Shown piece after piece: positions 9,461 through 18,013 of a DNA stretch of 64,000 bases. The notes beneath the pieces are model-generated. The model searched no databases. It worked only from the letters and a program-made list of their open reading frames with translations, and was not told the DNA's origin. The first letter of the stretch is position 1. Every line of letters begins with the position of its first letter. Origin of the DNA: Deinococcus aquaedulcis (GTDB taxonomy: Bacteria > Deinococcota > Deinococci > Deinococcales > Deinococcaceae); contig NZ_JAHRBL010000016.1 in NCBI RefSeq assembly GCF_019693445.1, positions 1-64,000 of the forward strand. The letters run 5' to 3'. Both the position numbers and the translations under genes were made by a program.

Positions 9461-10012
9461 ATGTCGGGTAGGACGCTGGCCAATTGGCGCCGCTGGCTGC
9501 CGCCGGTCATAGCGGCCGTGCTGGTGATCATGCTGGTCGCGGCCCTGACGCGCCCTGACCGCTCAGGGAAAGCTGGGAGCCCCCTGCTGGACAAGCCCGC
9601 CCCTGCCTTTACCCTGCGCAGCCTGGACGGCGTGGAGGTCCGGTTGACCAGCCTGAAGGGCCGCCCCGTCGTGGTGAACTTCTGGGCCTCCTGGTGCGTG
9701 CCGTGCCGCGACGAAGCGCCACTGCTGCGCTCATTGAGTGAAACCCAGAGTGACCAGGGCCTTGCGGTCCTGGGCATCTCGTTTCAGGAGCCGGAACTGC
9801 AAAAGGCCCGTGACTTCATTCGGGCGTACGCCCTGGCCTACCCCAGCTTGATTGATCCAGGCGCCCGCACGGCCATCAATTACGGCGTCAGCGGCGTACC
9901 GGAAACGTTTTTCATTGACCGGGAAGGCATCGTCCGCAGTGTCGACCGGGGCGGGCTCACCACGGCCCGGTTAAGTGAAGGCCTGCGCCGCATCGGGATC
10001 AACTGGCCATGA
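9461..10012 (+). CDS. TlpA/ResA/CcmG-like membrane-anchored thiol-disulfide oxidoreductase
   Basis: 183 residues: one N-terminal membrane anchor ([17 protein letters not shown]) and a periplasmic thioredoxin domain with WCVPC in [17 protein letters not shown] and a cis-proline at [12 protein letters not shown]. This is the reductive ResA/CcmG class, which keeps apocytochrome c or metal-chaperone thiols reduced. ATG 9461 has GGAGAGG 5-11 nt upstream; the earlier frame start lacks this. It overlaps ccmH by ATGA, and a metal-sensor operator lies upstream, so it is probably metal-regulated. Confidence 0.9.
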   Translation: MSGRTLANWRRWLPPVIAAVLVIMLVAALTRPDRSGKAGSPLLDKPAPAFTLRSLDGVEVRLTSLKGRPVVVNFWASWCVPCRDEAPLLRSLSETQSDQGLAVLGISFQEPELQKARDFIRAYALAYPSLIDPGARTAINYGVSGVPETFFIDREGIVRSVDRGGLTTARLSEGLRRIGINWP

Positions 10013-10458
10013 GACGAACCGCCTCATGGCTTCTGCTCAGCAGCACGCTGCCAGCTGCGACAGCCCTCACCCCCGCACAGGAGGCGCAGGTGCGCCAGAT
10101 CGGAGCAGAGCTGCGCTGTCCAACGTGCACCGGCCTGCCCATCACCGAGAGCGGCGACGCACTGAGCGTTCAGATGCGGCGGGAGGTTCGTGAACAGGTC
10201 AAAGCGGGTCGAAGTCAGCGCGAGATTGACGAGTGGATGGTGTCGCGGTACGGCCGCGCCGTTCTGTTGAAACCACCGAAGCAGGGGCTGAATCTGGTGC
10301 TCTGGGGGATGCCGTTCCTGGCCCTGGGGGCAGGGGCCGTGCACTTCTGGCGCACCTTGCACTTCCGGCAGACGAGGCGGGGGCCACGCACAGCGACCGA
10401 TCCATATCTCGCCCAGGTGCGTCAGGCCACGCGGCCATCAGAGAGCGGCGACCGTTGA
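10009..10458 (+). CDS. ccmH: cytochrome c-type biogenesis protein CcmH
   Basis: 149 residues with signal peptide, the diagnostic LRCPTC motif ([16 protein letters not shown]), the helical [24 protein letters not shown] segment and one C-terminal membrane helix ([19 protein letters not shown]). In cytochrome c maturation CcmH handles the reduced CxxCH heme site. It shares a four-base overlap with tlpA. No other ccm gene is in the window, so it may be an extra copy serving thiol transfer in this metal island. A terminator overlaps its 3' end. Confidence 0.9.
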   Translation: MRRTASWLLLSSTLPAATALTPAQEAQVRQIGAELRCPTCTGLPITESGDALSVQMRREVREQVKAGRSQREIDEWMVSRYGRAVLLKPPKQGLNLVLWGMPFLALGAGAVHFWRTLHFRQTRRGPRTATDPYLAQVRQATRPSESGDR

Positions 10459-10473
10459 CTTCGGTCGCCGCTC
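10443..10473. terminator. hairpin between convergent ccmH and DUF2171 genes
   Basis: GAGCGGCGACC and GGTCGCCGCTC form a perfect 11-bp stem that includes the ccmH stop codon. It can act on both strands, since the next gene ends at 10485 on the minus strand. Confidence 0.7.
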
Positions 10474-10484
10474 CGCCCAGCCTT

Positions 10485-10730
10485 TTACTGCCGGTGCTCG
10501 GGATGGGGGTCTACACTCAGCCACTGCTGATGCACTTGGGCGTGACTCAGGTTGAGGTGGACATGCTCATCCACGTGATCCACCGCGCTCAGCGGAAGCC
10601 AGTGATGCTGGCCGGACTCGTCCTTGGTGAGCTTGATGTACTCGCCGTCCAGACGGTCCACCTGGCCATGGGGCTGACCATCGGCGCAAACAACGGGCAT
10701 ATGCTCTCTGATCTGATCTTGTCCAGTCAT
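10485..10730 (-). CDS. DUF2171-like small protein
   Basis: 81 residues. The layout (MTGQDQIREHMPVVCADGQPHGQVDRLDGEYIKLTKDESG then HHWLPLSAVDHVDEHVHLNLS) fits DUF2171 proteins, related to PRC-barrel-type small domains, which are common in Deinococcus and often appear in stress contexts. ATG 10730 is preceded by GGAGG at suitable spacing. It is transcribed opposite to the island and diverges from the P-type ATPase, with the metal operator at 10803-10826 lying between the two, so it could share that control. No biochemical function is known to me. Confidence 0.7.
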   Translation of the reverse strand: MTGQDQIREHMPVVCADGQPHGQVDRLDGEYIKLTKDESGQHHWLPLSAVDHVDEHVHLNLSHAQVHQQWLSVDPHPEHRQ

Positions 10731-10802
10731 TGTGGTGCCTCCTGAGCCCCGAACGTACGCCTCAGCCCCCACGCCCCGATGAAGCCCGAGCCAAGTCGCC
10801 TT

Positions 10803-10826
10803 CATATCTGAGTAGACTTACATATG
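10803..10826. promoter_or_regulatory. SmtB/ZiaR-type operator of the P-type ATPase operon
   Basis: An 11-2-11 inverted repeat: CATATCTGAGT, AG, ACTTACATATG, with 9 of 11 positions paired. It matches the reverse of the 41858 site at 18 of 22 positions. It overlaps the -35 box TTACAT (10818-10823) of the predicted promoter, where a repressor would block polymerase. SmtB-family operators have this 12-2-12 TGA...TCA geometry. Confidence 0.75.
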
Positions 10827-10846
10827 AGCGTCAGCTCAGCTATCAT
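10818..10846 (+). promoter_or_regulatory. predicted promoter of the P-type ATPase operon (leaderless)
   Basis: TTACAT at 10818-10823, a 17-nt spacer and TATCAT at 10841-10846. The start codon at 10853 follows six bases later, so transcription would begin at or very near the ATG. No ribosome site is present, consistent with leaderless translation. Confidence 0.6.
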
Positions 10847-10852
10847 CAGGCC

Positions 10853-13084
10853 ATGACCCCCACCACCCGGAAGGACCATCCGGACCACCTGACCTATTTC
10901 GTTGAGGGCATGGACTGCGCCAGCTGCGTGCAGACGGTCGAGCGCATGGTGGCCACGCTGCCCGGCACCAGTGAAGTGAAGACCAGCTTTACCAAACAGA
11001 CCCTGACCCTGCACCTGGACGAAGGGCAGACGCCCCGGGGCACCCTGGAGAAGAACCTCAAATCGCTGGGGTACGCGCCGTCTCTCCTGGGCCCTGCCGC
11101 GTCAGCGGGGCCCCAGGGCCATGACCCCCATGCCGGTGATCACGCGGGCCACACCCATGAGGTCGCGCCCGCCGGCACGCCGTGGTACCGCACCGGTCAA
11201 GGCCGACTGGTCGTGGTGTCCGGCGCACTGCTGGCGCTGGCCTGGCTGCTGGGTTTCCTCCAGCCGTCGCTGTCGACCGCGGGCTATATCGCCGCCACCC
11301 TGCTCGGCGTCTGGCCGCTGGCGAAAAAGGCGCTCGCCAGTGCCCGCCTCGGGGACCCGTTCAGCATCAACATGCTGGTCAGCCTGGCGGCGATTGGCGC
11401 TGTGGCCATCGGGGAAGCCGCCGAGGGCGCCGTGGTGGTCTTCTTCTTCGCGGTCGGTGAACTGCTTGAAGGCGTGGCCGCTGGCCGGGCGCGCGCCGGT
11501 ATTCAGGCGCTCGCCGCCCTGGCCCCGAAAACCGCGTTGCTGCTCGACGGCCCCCAACCCCGGGAAGTCCCCGCCGACACCCTTCAGGTCGGCCAGACCG
11601 TGCAGGTCAACCCCGGCGCGCGCGTGCCCGCCGACGGCACCATCCTGACCGGCACCTCCAGTCTCGACGACAGCCCCGTGACCGGCGAAAGTGTGCCCGT
11701 GGTCAAAGGCCCCGGCGACGCCGTCTACGCCGGCAGCATCAACACGGACGGCACCCTGCACCTCCGGGTGGACAAGGCAGCGGCCGACAACACCATCGCG
11801 CGCATCATCCACATGGTGGAAGAAGCCGAAGGCAGCAAAGCCCCCACCGCGCGCTTCATTGACCGGTTCAGCCGGTACTACACCCCTGGGGTCGTCCTGG
11901 TCTCCGCCCTGGTCGCCCTGGTGCCGCCCCTGTTCTTCGGTGGGCTCTGGCACGACTGGCTGTACAAGGGCATCAGCCTGCTGCTGATCGGCTGCCCCTG
12001 CGCGCTGGTGCTGAGCGTACCTGCCTCCATCACCAGCGCCATCAGTGCCGGGACCCGGCGTGGCCTGCTGATCAAGGGCGGCGCGGCGCTGGAAACCATC
12101 GGCTCAGTGAAAACCATTGCCTTTGACAAGACCGGCACCCTGACCGCCGGCCGGCCACGGGTCACCGACGTTGTGGGCGAACAGCTGGGCCGGTCGGACG
12201 TCCTGCGTCTGGCGGCCGCCGTGGAGTTCGGCAGCAGTCACCCGCTGGCCAAGGCCATCACGGCGGCCGCGCAGCAGGAGGGCGTGACCATCCCCGCCGC
12301 TCAGGACGCGCAGGCCCTGCCAGGCAAGGGAGCGAGCGCCACGGTGGAGGGCCGCACCCTGAGTGTGAGTTCCCCGCGTCACGCAGCAGCACTCGCCCCC
12401 CTGAGTCCGGCGCTTCTCAGCACCATCACTCAGTTCGAGGCGCAGGGCCGCACCGCTGTGGTGCTGCTGGACGGCGCCACGCCTTTGGGGGTGCTCGCCA
12501 TCCGCGACGAACCTCGCGCCGACGCCCGCGCCGCACTCGCCCGCTTGAAGGACCTGGGCATTCAAACGGTCATGCTGACGGGCGACAACGCCCGCACCGG
12601 GCAGGCCATCGCCCGTGACCTGGGGCTGGACGTGCAGGCCGAGTTGCTGCCCGAAGACAAACTGCGCCTCATTGCCAGCTACAAAGCGCAGGGTGGCGTG
12701 GCGATGGTCGGGGACGGCATCAATGACGCCCCCGCCCTGGCCCAGAGTGATGTCGGGATCGCCATGGGGGGCGGCACCGACGTGGCCCTGGAAACCGCCG
12801 ACGCGGCCCTCTTGCGCGAGCGGGTCTCGGGTGTGGCTGACCTGGTCGCCCTGTCGCGCGCCACCATGGGCAACATCAAGGTCAATATCGCCTTCGCCCT
12901 CGGGCTCAAGGCCATCTTCCTCGTCACCACCCTGCTCGGCTACACCAACCTCTGGATGGCCATTCTGGCCGACACCGGCGCCACTGCCCTGGTCACCGCC
13001 AACGCCCTGCGCTTGCTGCGCTGGAAAGGCCAGGACGCCCTGACCACTCCCGCTCCCCACACGGACGCTGCGGTGCCCGCGTGA
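10853..13084 (+). CDS. Zn2+/Cd2+/Pb2+-exporting P1B-2-type ATPase
   Basis: 743 residues. N-terminal heavy-metal domain with GMDCASC (Cys22, Cys25), then a His-rich linker (HDPHAGDHAGHTHE). The transmembrane metal site is CPC at 381-383 (GCPCALVLS), typical of Zn/Cd/Pb pumps when paired with the late-helix Lys/Asp motif (KVNIAFALGLKA..., ILADTGAT). Catalytic blocks are all intact: TGES, DKTGTLT (Asp425), HPLAKAI, MLTGDN and GDGINDAPAL. It pumps the cations out of the cytoplasm. First gene of a long operon; its start overlaps nothing, but its stop overlaps the next gene (GTGA). Confidence 0.95.
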   Translation: MTPTTRKDHPDHLTYFVEGMDCASCVQTVERMVATLPGTSEVKTSFTKQTLTLHLDEGQTPRGTLEKNLKSLGYAPSLLGPAASAGPQGHDPHAGDHAGHTHEVAPAGTPWYRTGQGRLVVVSGALLALAWLLGFLQPSLSTAGYIAATLLGVWPLAKKALASARLGDPFSINMLVSLAAIGAVAIGEAAEGAVVVFFFAVGELLEGVAAGRARAGIQALAALAPKTALLLDGPQPREVPADTLQVGQTVQVNPGARVPADGTILTGTSSLDDSPVTGESVPVVKGPGDAVYAGSINTDGTLHLRVDKAAADNTIARIIHMVEEAEGSKAPTARFIDRFSRYYTPGVVLVSALVALVPPLFFGGLWHDWLYKGISLLLIGCPCALVLSVPASITSAISAGTRRGLLIKGGAALETIGSVKTIAFDKTGTLTAGRPRVTDVVGEQLGRSDVLRLAAAVEFGSSHPLAKAITAAAQQEGVTIPAAQDAQALPGKGASATVEGRTLSVSSPRHAAALAPLSPALLSTITQFEAQGRTAVVLLDGATPLGVLAIRDEPRADARAALARLKDLGIQTVMLTGDNARTGQAIARDLGLDVQAELLPEDKLRLIASYKAQGGVAMVGDGINDAPALAQSDVGIAMGGGTDVALETADAALLRERVSGVADLVALSRATMGNIKVNIAFALGLKAIFLVTTLLGYTNLWMAILADTGATALVTANALRLLRWKGQDALTTPAPHTDAAVPA

Positions 13085-13341
13085 CGGCCGCAAAGGCGCC
13101 CATCACCCTCTACACCGTGCCCAACTGCCCGGACTGCCACGCCGTCGCGCGGCTGCTCAGCCGCTGCGGGGCCGCGTACACCGAACGGGATCTGCGCCAG
13201 GACCCAGGCGCCCTGGCGGCGCTGCGCCAGGTCACCGACGTGCGGGTCGCCCCCGTCACCGTGGTGGGCGAGCAGGTCTTTTTCGGCACGGTGGACCAGC
13301 AGCGCCCGGGCCTGCTCGCCGCGCTCAAGGGCACCGCATGA
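13081..13341 (+). CDS. glutaredoxin-like protein
   Basis: 86 residues with the short glutaredoxin fold: ITLYTVPNCPDCHAVARLLSR carries active-site CPDC, and VTDVRVAPVTVVGEQVFFG has the cis-proline (here Ala-Pro) and the final glycine turn. NrdH/Grx-like proteins reduce disulfides or buffer metals in the cytoplasm. GTG start overlaps the ATPase stop, and the stop overlaps the lspA start (both four bases), so it is tightly co-translated with the metal pump. Confidence 0.88.
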   Translation: MTAAKAPITLYTVPNCPDCHAVARLLSRCGAAYTERDLRQDPGALAALRQVTDVRVAPVTVVGEQVFFGTVDQQRPGLLAALKGTA

Positions 13342-13844
13342 AGTGGCGTCCCCTCCTCCTGGTCCTGGCGCTCCTGGTCGCCGAAGGCCTCCTGAAAGCC
13401 TGGGCCGTCACCACCCTTGAGCCAGGGGTGAATCGCCCACTTCTTCCAGGTGTCCTTCACCTGGGCTTCACCCTGAATCCGGGCATGGCGTGGGGCCTGC
13501 TGGGCGGCTTTGCCGCGCCCCTGGCGGTGCTGCGGGTGCTCGTCGGCACCGGTCTCGTGGGCGCCCTGGGCCTGGGCCGTGTGCCCCACCGCTGGATCTG
13601 GCCCCTGGCCCTGATCGCAGCGGGCGCCCTGGGCAACGGCCTGGACGGGCTGATGCGGGGCGCCGTGGTGGATTACCTGACGTCACCCCTGCTGGACACC
13701 GTGTCCAGACTGGTGTCCAAAGCGCCTTTTCCCATCTTCAACCTGTCGGACGTGCTGGTGTGTGCTGGGACGGGGGCGCTCTTCGTGCTGGCCTGGCGCC
13801 AGGACCGCCGCGTTCACCCGCGTGGGTCGCAGCCGCAGTCATGA
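13338..13844 (+). CDS. lspA: lipoprotein signal peptidase (signal peptidase II)
   Basis: 168 residues, four membrane helices, normal length. The two catalytic Asp regions of LspA are present: GNGLDGLMRGAVVDYL (Asp in VVD) and FNLSDVLVCAG (FNxAD box). It cleaves the signal peptide of diacylglyceryl-modified prolipoproteins. LspA homologues linked to heavy-metal pumps are known from lead-resistance operons (PbrC), so its place here after a Zn/Cd/Pb-type ATPase fits that theme. The next gene, 44 nt on, encodes a lipoprotein. Confidence 0.93.
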   Translation: MKWRPLLLVLALLVAEGLLKAWAVTTLEPGVNRPLLPGVLHLGFTLNPGMAWGLLGGFAAPLAVLRVLVGTGLVGALGLGRVPHRWIWPLALIAAGALGNGLDGLMRGAVVDYLTSPLLDTVSRLVSKAPFPIFNLSDVLVCAGTGALFVLAWRQDRRVHPRGSQPQS

Positions 13845-13888
13845 GCCAGGCGCACCCTCACCATCTCACGTTCTCTTCTGGAGACCCT

Positions 13889-14389
13889 ATGAAACGACTC
13901 CTGCTGCTGTCCCTCACGGTCTTTCTCGCTGCTTGCAATCAGAACGGGGGTGAGATTGAGGGCGTCAAAAGTTTCAAGTTCGAGGGCGGCGCCCACAAGC
14001 CAGGCCGCCTGGAGTACGCGCAGCGCCCACCGGCGGGCGGGGAACACAACTCGGCCTGGCAGAACTGCGGCGTGTACGAACGGCCCATCTACGACGAGTA
14101 CGCGGTGCACAGCCTGGAGCACGGGGCAGTCTGGGTGTCCTACCGGCCGGATCTGGCGACCAGTCAGGTGTTGCAACTCCGCGAGGTCCTGGACGGCCGG
14201 ACTTACACCCTGCTCTCGCCCCACGAGACGCAAAAGGCCCCCATCGTCCTCAGTGCGTGGAACAAGCAACTGGAGGTGCAGGACGCCTCGGATCCCCGGA
14301 TCAAAGCGTTCGTCCAGACCTACGAGCAGGGCGGTGAAGCACCAGAGATAGGAGCCTCATGCAGCGGCGCGTACGACGACACCGTCTGA
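13889..14389 (+). CDS. DUF3105 lipoprotein
   Basis: 166 residues. The signal peptide ends in a lipobox (TVFLAACNQN), so Cys is likely lipidated. The rest is a DUF3105 domain: YAQRPPAGGEHNSAWQNCGVYERPIYDEYAVHSLEHGAVWVSY, with several conserved His and one Cys that could bind metal. Family function is unknown, and members often sit with DUF305 and copper or zinc genes, as here. ATG 13889 has GGAGA at a slightly short distance upstream. It overlaps the DUF305 gene by 31 bases, suggesting coupled translation. Confidence 0.88.
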   Translation: MKRLLLLSLTVFLAACNQNGGEIEGVKSFKFEGGAHKPGRLEYAQRPPAGGEHNSAWQNCGVYERPIYDEYAVHSLEHGAVWVSYRPDLATSQVLQLREVLDGRTYTLLSPHETQKAPIVLSAWNKQLEVQDASDPRIKAFVQTYEQGGEAPEIGASCSGAYDDTV

Positions 14390-14988
14390 TTCGCTGGGCA
14401 GGTGCGGCGCTGGCCACCGCCGCACTGGGTGCCGGCCTGGCCGTCGCCTGGCCGGCGCCGCCCCGCGAGCCCAGTGCGGACGTGACCTTCGCCCGCGATA
14501 TGGCGGCCCACCACGCCCAGGCCGTGACCATGAGTGTCAGCCTCCTGAGGCGCGCGGCCGACCCCGAAGTGCGCCTGCTGGCCCAGGACATCCTGCTGAC
14601 CCAGCAGGCGCAGATTGGGCAGATGCAGGGCTGGTTGATGGCCTGGGGCCGGCCGCTGGCTGGTCGGGAGGCGCCCATGAAGGGCATGGACCGGTCGGCC
14701 ATGGGCATGGCGTCAGCGGCCGACGAGGCCGCGCTGAACACCCTGCCCGTGGTCACCGCCGAGACCCGGTATCTGCTGCTGATGCGCCGCCATCATCAGG
14801 GCGGGGTGGCCATGGCAAAGGCGGCCCTGAACGCGGTGCGCCGCCCGGAGGTGCGGGCGTTTGCGAAGCGGGTCGTGAGCGCTCAGACCACAGAAATTCA
14901 GGCCATCGACGCGATGCTCAGGGCCCGCAAAGTCAGCGTTCCGCCACCCGCCCCGTCCCACTCGATGGACACGGTGGATCATGAGTGA
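14359..14988 (+). CDS. DUF305 family exported protein
   Basis: 209 residues with an N-terminal anchor or signal (RWAGAALATAALGAGLAVAWP). Two repeats of the ferritin-like DUF305 helix pair are visible: FARDMAAHHAQAVTMS and LLMRRHHQGGVAMA, each with a di-His motif. DUF305 proteins (CopM-like) bind copper or silver in the periplasm and accompany metal efflux. It overlaps genes on both sides (DUF3105 by 31 bases, czcD by 8). The gene between DUF305 helices has a Met-rich loop (MKGMDRSAMGMAS), which also fits copper binding. Confidence 0.9.
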   Translation: MQRRVRRHRLIRWAGAALATAALGAGLAVAWPAPPREPSADVTFARDMAAHHAQAVTMSVSLLRRAADPEVRLLAQDILLTQQAQIGQMQGWLMAWGRPLAGREAPMKGMDRSAMGMASAADEAALNTLPVVTAETRYLLLMRRHHQGGVAMAKAALNAVRRPEVRAFAKRVVSAQTTEIQAIDAMLRARKVSVPPPAPSHSMDTVDHE

Positions 14989-15871
14989 CCACGGCCACAG
15001 CCACGGCGCCGCTGCCAATGCCCGCCAACTCACGCTGGCGCTGCTCCTGACCGGCAGTTTCCTCGTCGTTGAGGTTATCTATGGCCTGCTCTCGGGCAGT
15101 CTGGCCCTGCTCTCGGATGCAGGCCACATGCTCACCGACGTGATGGCCCTGGCACTGTCGCTGTTCGCCCTGAAGATCGGCCAGCGGGCCGCGGATCGCC
15201 GCCGCACCTTCGGGTACCGCCGCGCGGAGATTCTGGCGGCCACAGTGAACGCGGCGGCCCTGTTCGCCATCGGGCTGTACATCCTCGTTGAGGCGTATGG
15301 ACGGCTGCGGGCACCGGTCGAGGTGCAGACCACCCCCATGCTGATCGTGGCCACCTTAGGGCTTGTGGTGAACCTCATCAGTGCGCGCCTGCTGGTGCAG
15401 GGCAGCGGGGACAGCCTGAACATGAAGTCGGCCTACCTGGAGGTCATGGGTGACCTGCTGGGGTCAGTGGCCGTCATTGTGGGCGCGCTCCTGATCCGCT
15501 TCACCGGCCAGACCTGGATTGATCCGGTGCTCGGGGCGTTGATCGGCCTGTGGGTGTTGCCGAGAACCTGGCAGCTGCTCAAGGCGAGCGTGAATGTCCT
15601 GATGGAAGGGGTGCCGGACGGTCTGGACCTCAGCGCGCTGCGATCTGAACTCGCCGCCCTGCCAGGCGTGACGGACGTACACGACCTGCATGTGTGGAGC
15701 GTCAGCAGCGGCGAGCACAGCCTCACGGCGCATCTGGTCAGTCCGGCCCCACCTGCCGACCTGCACGCCCGGATCAGCGAAGTGGCCAGCCGGCACGGCA
15801 TTGAGCACGTCACGGTGCAGCTTGAGGTGCCCGGGGCCCACCGCACGGCCAACACCCATCTTCACCCTTAA
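14981..15871 (+). CDS. czcD: cation diffusion facilitator (CzcD-like Zn2+/Co2+/Cd2+ exporter)
   Basis: 296 residues, six membrane helices. The N-terminus is His-rich (MSDHGHSHGAAAN). The transport site is LLSDAGHMLTDV in helix 2 (HxxxD pattern of the CDF family) with a second HxxD-type region in FTGQTWIDPVLGALIGLWV. The C-terminal cytoplasmic domain has GVTDVHDLHVWSVSSGEHSLTAHL and the final HGIEHVTVQLE, both conserved CDF metal sites. It exchanges cytoplasmic divalent cations for protons. Member of the P-type ATPase operon. Confidence 0.95.
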   Translation: MSDHGHSHGAAANARQLTLALLLTGSFLVVEVIYGLLSGSLALLSDAGHMLTDVMALALSLFALKIGQRAADRRRTFGYRRAEILAATVNAAALFAIGLYILVEAYGRLRAPVEVQTTPMLIVATLGLVVNLISARLLVQGSGDSLNMKSAYLEVMGDLLGSVAVIVGALLIRFTGQTWIDPVLGALIGLWVLPRTWQLLKASVNVLMEGVPDGLDLSALRSELAALPGVTDVHDLHVWSVSSGEHSLTAHLVSPAPPADLHARISEVASRHGIEHVTVQLEVPGAHRTANTHLHP

Positions 15872-15895
15872 TTCCCCCATGTTGAAGGACACACC

Positions 15896-16543
15896 ATGAC
15901 GTCTGACTCCCTGCCCCTCGCACAGGCCCCCCGGTCCTGGCAGCGCTCGCTGACCCTGGCGCTGCTGGCGGTGGCGGCCCTGCTGTCCCTGGCGCTGCTG
16001 TACACCCGGCTGCGCAACCCGCAGGCCCTCCTCGGTACGGCCTATCCGCCCGGCACCGCGGCCCCGCCCCTGGCCGGGACCGGTGACGACGGTCGTCCCC
16101 TGGCCCTGGCTGATTTCAAAGGCAAAACGGTGGCCGTCTTTTTCGGCTTCCTGAACTGCCCAAATATCTGCCCCACCACCCTGGCGGCCCTGGAACGGGT
16201 GCGGCAGACACTCCCAGAGCGGCAGCGCACAGATTTTGTGAGTTTGCTCGTTACGGTTGATCCTGGGCGGGACACGCCAGCGGAACTGCGCTCATACGTC
16301 CGCTACTTCAGCCCAGACGCCCGCGGTCTGGTGATCCCCAAAACGCCGCTGCGCCAGGCGGCAGCCGCCTGGGGCGTCGGGTTTGAGTATTCGAATGTCA
16401 CGGCGCCCGACCGCTACGACGTGAATCACACGACCGGTGTCTATCTGGTTGACAAAGAGGGCAACCGGCGAGTGGTGTGGGATTACACGCAGCTCAACCT
16501 CACGGACCGGATTGCGGCGGACGTGCGGACGGTGATGCAGTGA
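15896..16543 (+). CDS. SCO1/SenC/PrrC-like copper chaperone
   Basis: 215 residues: one anchor helix (SLTLALLAVAALLSLALLY) and a thioredoxin-like SCO domain. Copper ligands are CPNICP (CxxxC) and the downstream His of VNHTTGVYLVDKEGN. SCO proteins load or reduce the CuA centre of cytochrome c oxidase and can act in periplasmic thiol chemistry. It sits 24 nt after czcD and 35 nt before the metal sensor. Length and motifs are standard. Confidence 0.92.
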   Translation: MTSDSLPLAQAPRSWQRSLTLALLAVAALLSLALLYTRLRNPQALLGTAYPPGTAAPPLAGTGDDGRPLALADFKGKTVAVFFGFLNCPNICPTTLAALERVRQTLPERQRTDFVSLLVTVDPGRDTPAELRSYVRYFSPDARGLVIPKTPLRQAAAAWGVGFEYSNVTAPDRYDVNHTTGVYLVDKEGNRRVVWDYTQLNLTDRIAADVRTVMQ

Positions 16544-16578
16544 CAGCAGGTGTCTTGACCAGCCTCTACACTGACGTG

Positions 16579-16941
16579 ATGAGAACCGCCTCTCAAGACG
16601 ACGTGTGCGAAGTGACCTGTCTGCATCCGGAGGCCGTCCAACTGGCGCGCACCCACCAACCGGAGGACGTCTGCATTGAGGACGCAGCCGCCTTTTTGAA
16701 ACTGATGGCGGACCCCACCCGGCTCAAGATTCTGAGTGCGCTGAAGACGACTGAGCTGTGCGTGTGTGATCTGGCAGCGGTGGTGGGCATCAGCGAGAGT
16801 GCCGTTAGTCATCAGCTGCGCCTCCTGCGCACCGGCCGCATCGTCACGTTCCGCAAGGAAGGCCGCATTGCCTATTACCGGCTCCTCGATCACCATGTCA
16901 CGACCACCATCCGTAATGCCCTGGATCACGCGACCGAGTAA
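16579..16941 (+). CDS. SmtB/ZiaR/CadC-type metal-sensing repressor (ArsR family)
   Basis: 120 residues, winged helix-turn-helix. Both known metal sites of the family are readable: the alpha3N-type set Cys14, Cys61 and Asp64 (ELCVCDL, Cys61/Cys63) plus N-terminal Cys10, and the alpha5 set Asp104, His106, His117, Glu120 in LLDHHVTTTIRNALDHATE. These are the same residue numbers as in SmtB, so zinc (possibly cadmium or lead) is the likely inducer. Start ATG 16579 has TACACT 6 nt upstream and no ribosome site. Candidate operators occur at 9395, 10803, 28342 and 41858. Confidence 0.9.
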   Translation: MRTASQDDVCEVTCLHPEAVQLARTHQPEDVCIEDAAAFLKLMADPTRLKILSALKTTELCVCDLAAVVGISESAVSHQLRLLRTGRIVTFRKEGRIAYYRLLDHHVTTTIRNALDHATE

Positions 16942-17371
16942 GGGGCAGCGGCGGACGCTGGCGCTCGCCCTCCTGGGCGGCGCGCTGGTCAGCGTGCCCA
17001 CCGGGTGGTGGCTGGCGGACAGCCTGCGCTGGCGCTCGCCGCTGTACTGCATTGAGACGCCTGGTACGCTGTGGAACGGTCTGGCACCGCTCCCCGTCGG
17101 CCTGAGCCCCACCTGTCCGGACAGCCAGAGTTACCGCCGGGAAGTCCGGGCTGGGGAGAGCCGGGTTGAGCAGTACCTGGTGTCCGGCTGGCAGCCGCTG
17201 GTCGCGGCCCAGGTCCTGCGAGACAAAGGTTTTATTCTGCTGGACGACGAACTGCGGGAAGCCACCCACTACTCGGCCTTTATGGGCCGCGCCGTACCGG
17301 CCGAGCTGCACTACACGGCCGTGCAGCAGGGTCCCAACACCCTGATCACCATCAGCGGGGCCGCACAGTGA
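16916..17371 (+). CDS. hypothetical membrane-anchored protein
   Basis: 151 residues from ATG 16916, which overlaps the end of the repressor gene by 26 bases. A basic start (RPSKGQRR) and one hydrophobic helix (LALALLGGALVSVPTGWWLA) suggest a single N-terminal anchor with the rest outside. Two Cys (YCIETPG and SPTCPDS) lie in the exported part and could pair. No family is recognised. By position it belongs to the metal operon. Confidence 0.65.
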   Translation: MPWITRPSKGQRRTLALALLGGALVSVPTGWWLADSLRWRSPLYCIETPGTLWNGLAPLPVGLSPTCPDSQSYRREVRAGESRVEQYLVSGWQPLVAAQVLRDKGFILLDDELREATHYSAFMGRAVPAELHYTAVQQGPNTLITISGAAQ

Positions 17372-17396
17372 GCCGGTCCAGGTAACGGCGCAACAG

Positions 17397-18009
17397 ATGG
17401 CCCAGGCCCAGATGCGCTGGCTGCTGAGTGTCCTGTGTGTCCTCGGCGCCTTCGTGTACCTGGGACGCGAGCCTCTGGCCCTGGCCACCCCAGGCGCAGC
17501 CGCGCATGCGGGGCATTCTGGAGCCAGCGGGCCGGCCGAGCCGGCCGAGGGTGGGCGGACTGGGGCACGGTGCTGGCCATGGTCCCAGCGTTCGGCTTCT
17601 CCACGCGGCGCATGGCGGCGCAATGGCCGTCTGGCTTGGCGGCGTGCTGACGTTGGTGGCCTGGCCGGACGGCCGTCTGGCAGCCCTGACCCGCTTTGCA
17701 CCGGTGGCCACGGCCTGTGTGCTGGTGCTGGCCGTGACGGGCATAGTGGCCACCTGGGAACATGCTGGCGGCGTGCCCACGCTGGACAGCCGTTACGGCC
17801 GGCTGCTGCTGCTGAAACTGGTGTTCGTTGGCGTGACGCTGGGGGTGGCGGGCCTGCTCCGGCGACGCCTGGCGCGTCAGGGCCGCGTGGACGCCCTGCT
17901 GTCACTGGAAGTGGCGCTGTTGAGCCTCATCCTGGCGGTCACCGCCAGTCTGTCCGTCACGCCGACGCCCACCCACGGAAGCGTCCCCTTCGGCCCCCTG
18001 TTGACCTGA
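17397..18009 (+). pseudogene. CopD-domain membrane protein, apparent frameshift near 17550-17600
   Basis: Two frames are needed. The first, from 17397, gives a signal/anchor-like N-terminus (RWLLSVLCVLGAFVYL) and a His-rich piece (AAAHAGHSG). The second, from about 17600 to the stop at 18009, encodes the CopD helices: LLHAAHGGAMAVWLGGVLTLVAWP, LAVTGIVATWEH, LLLLKLVFVGVTLGVAGLLRRR. CopD-type proteins move copper across the membrane. A single +1 shift would join them; alternatively the second part starts alone at GTG 17428. It may be a sequencing error or a real lesion. Confidence 0.6.
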
Positions 18010-18013
18010 ACAG

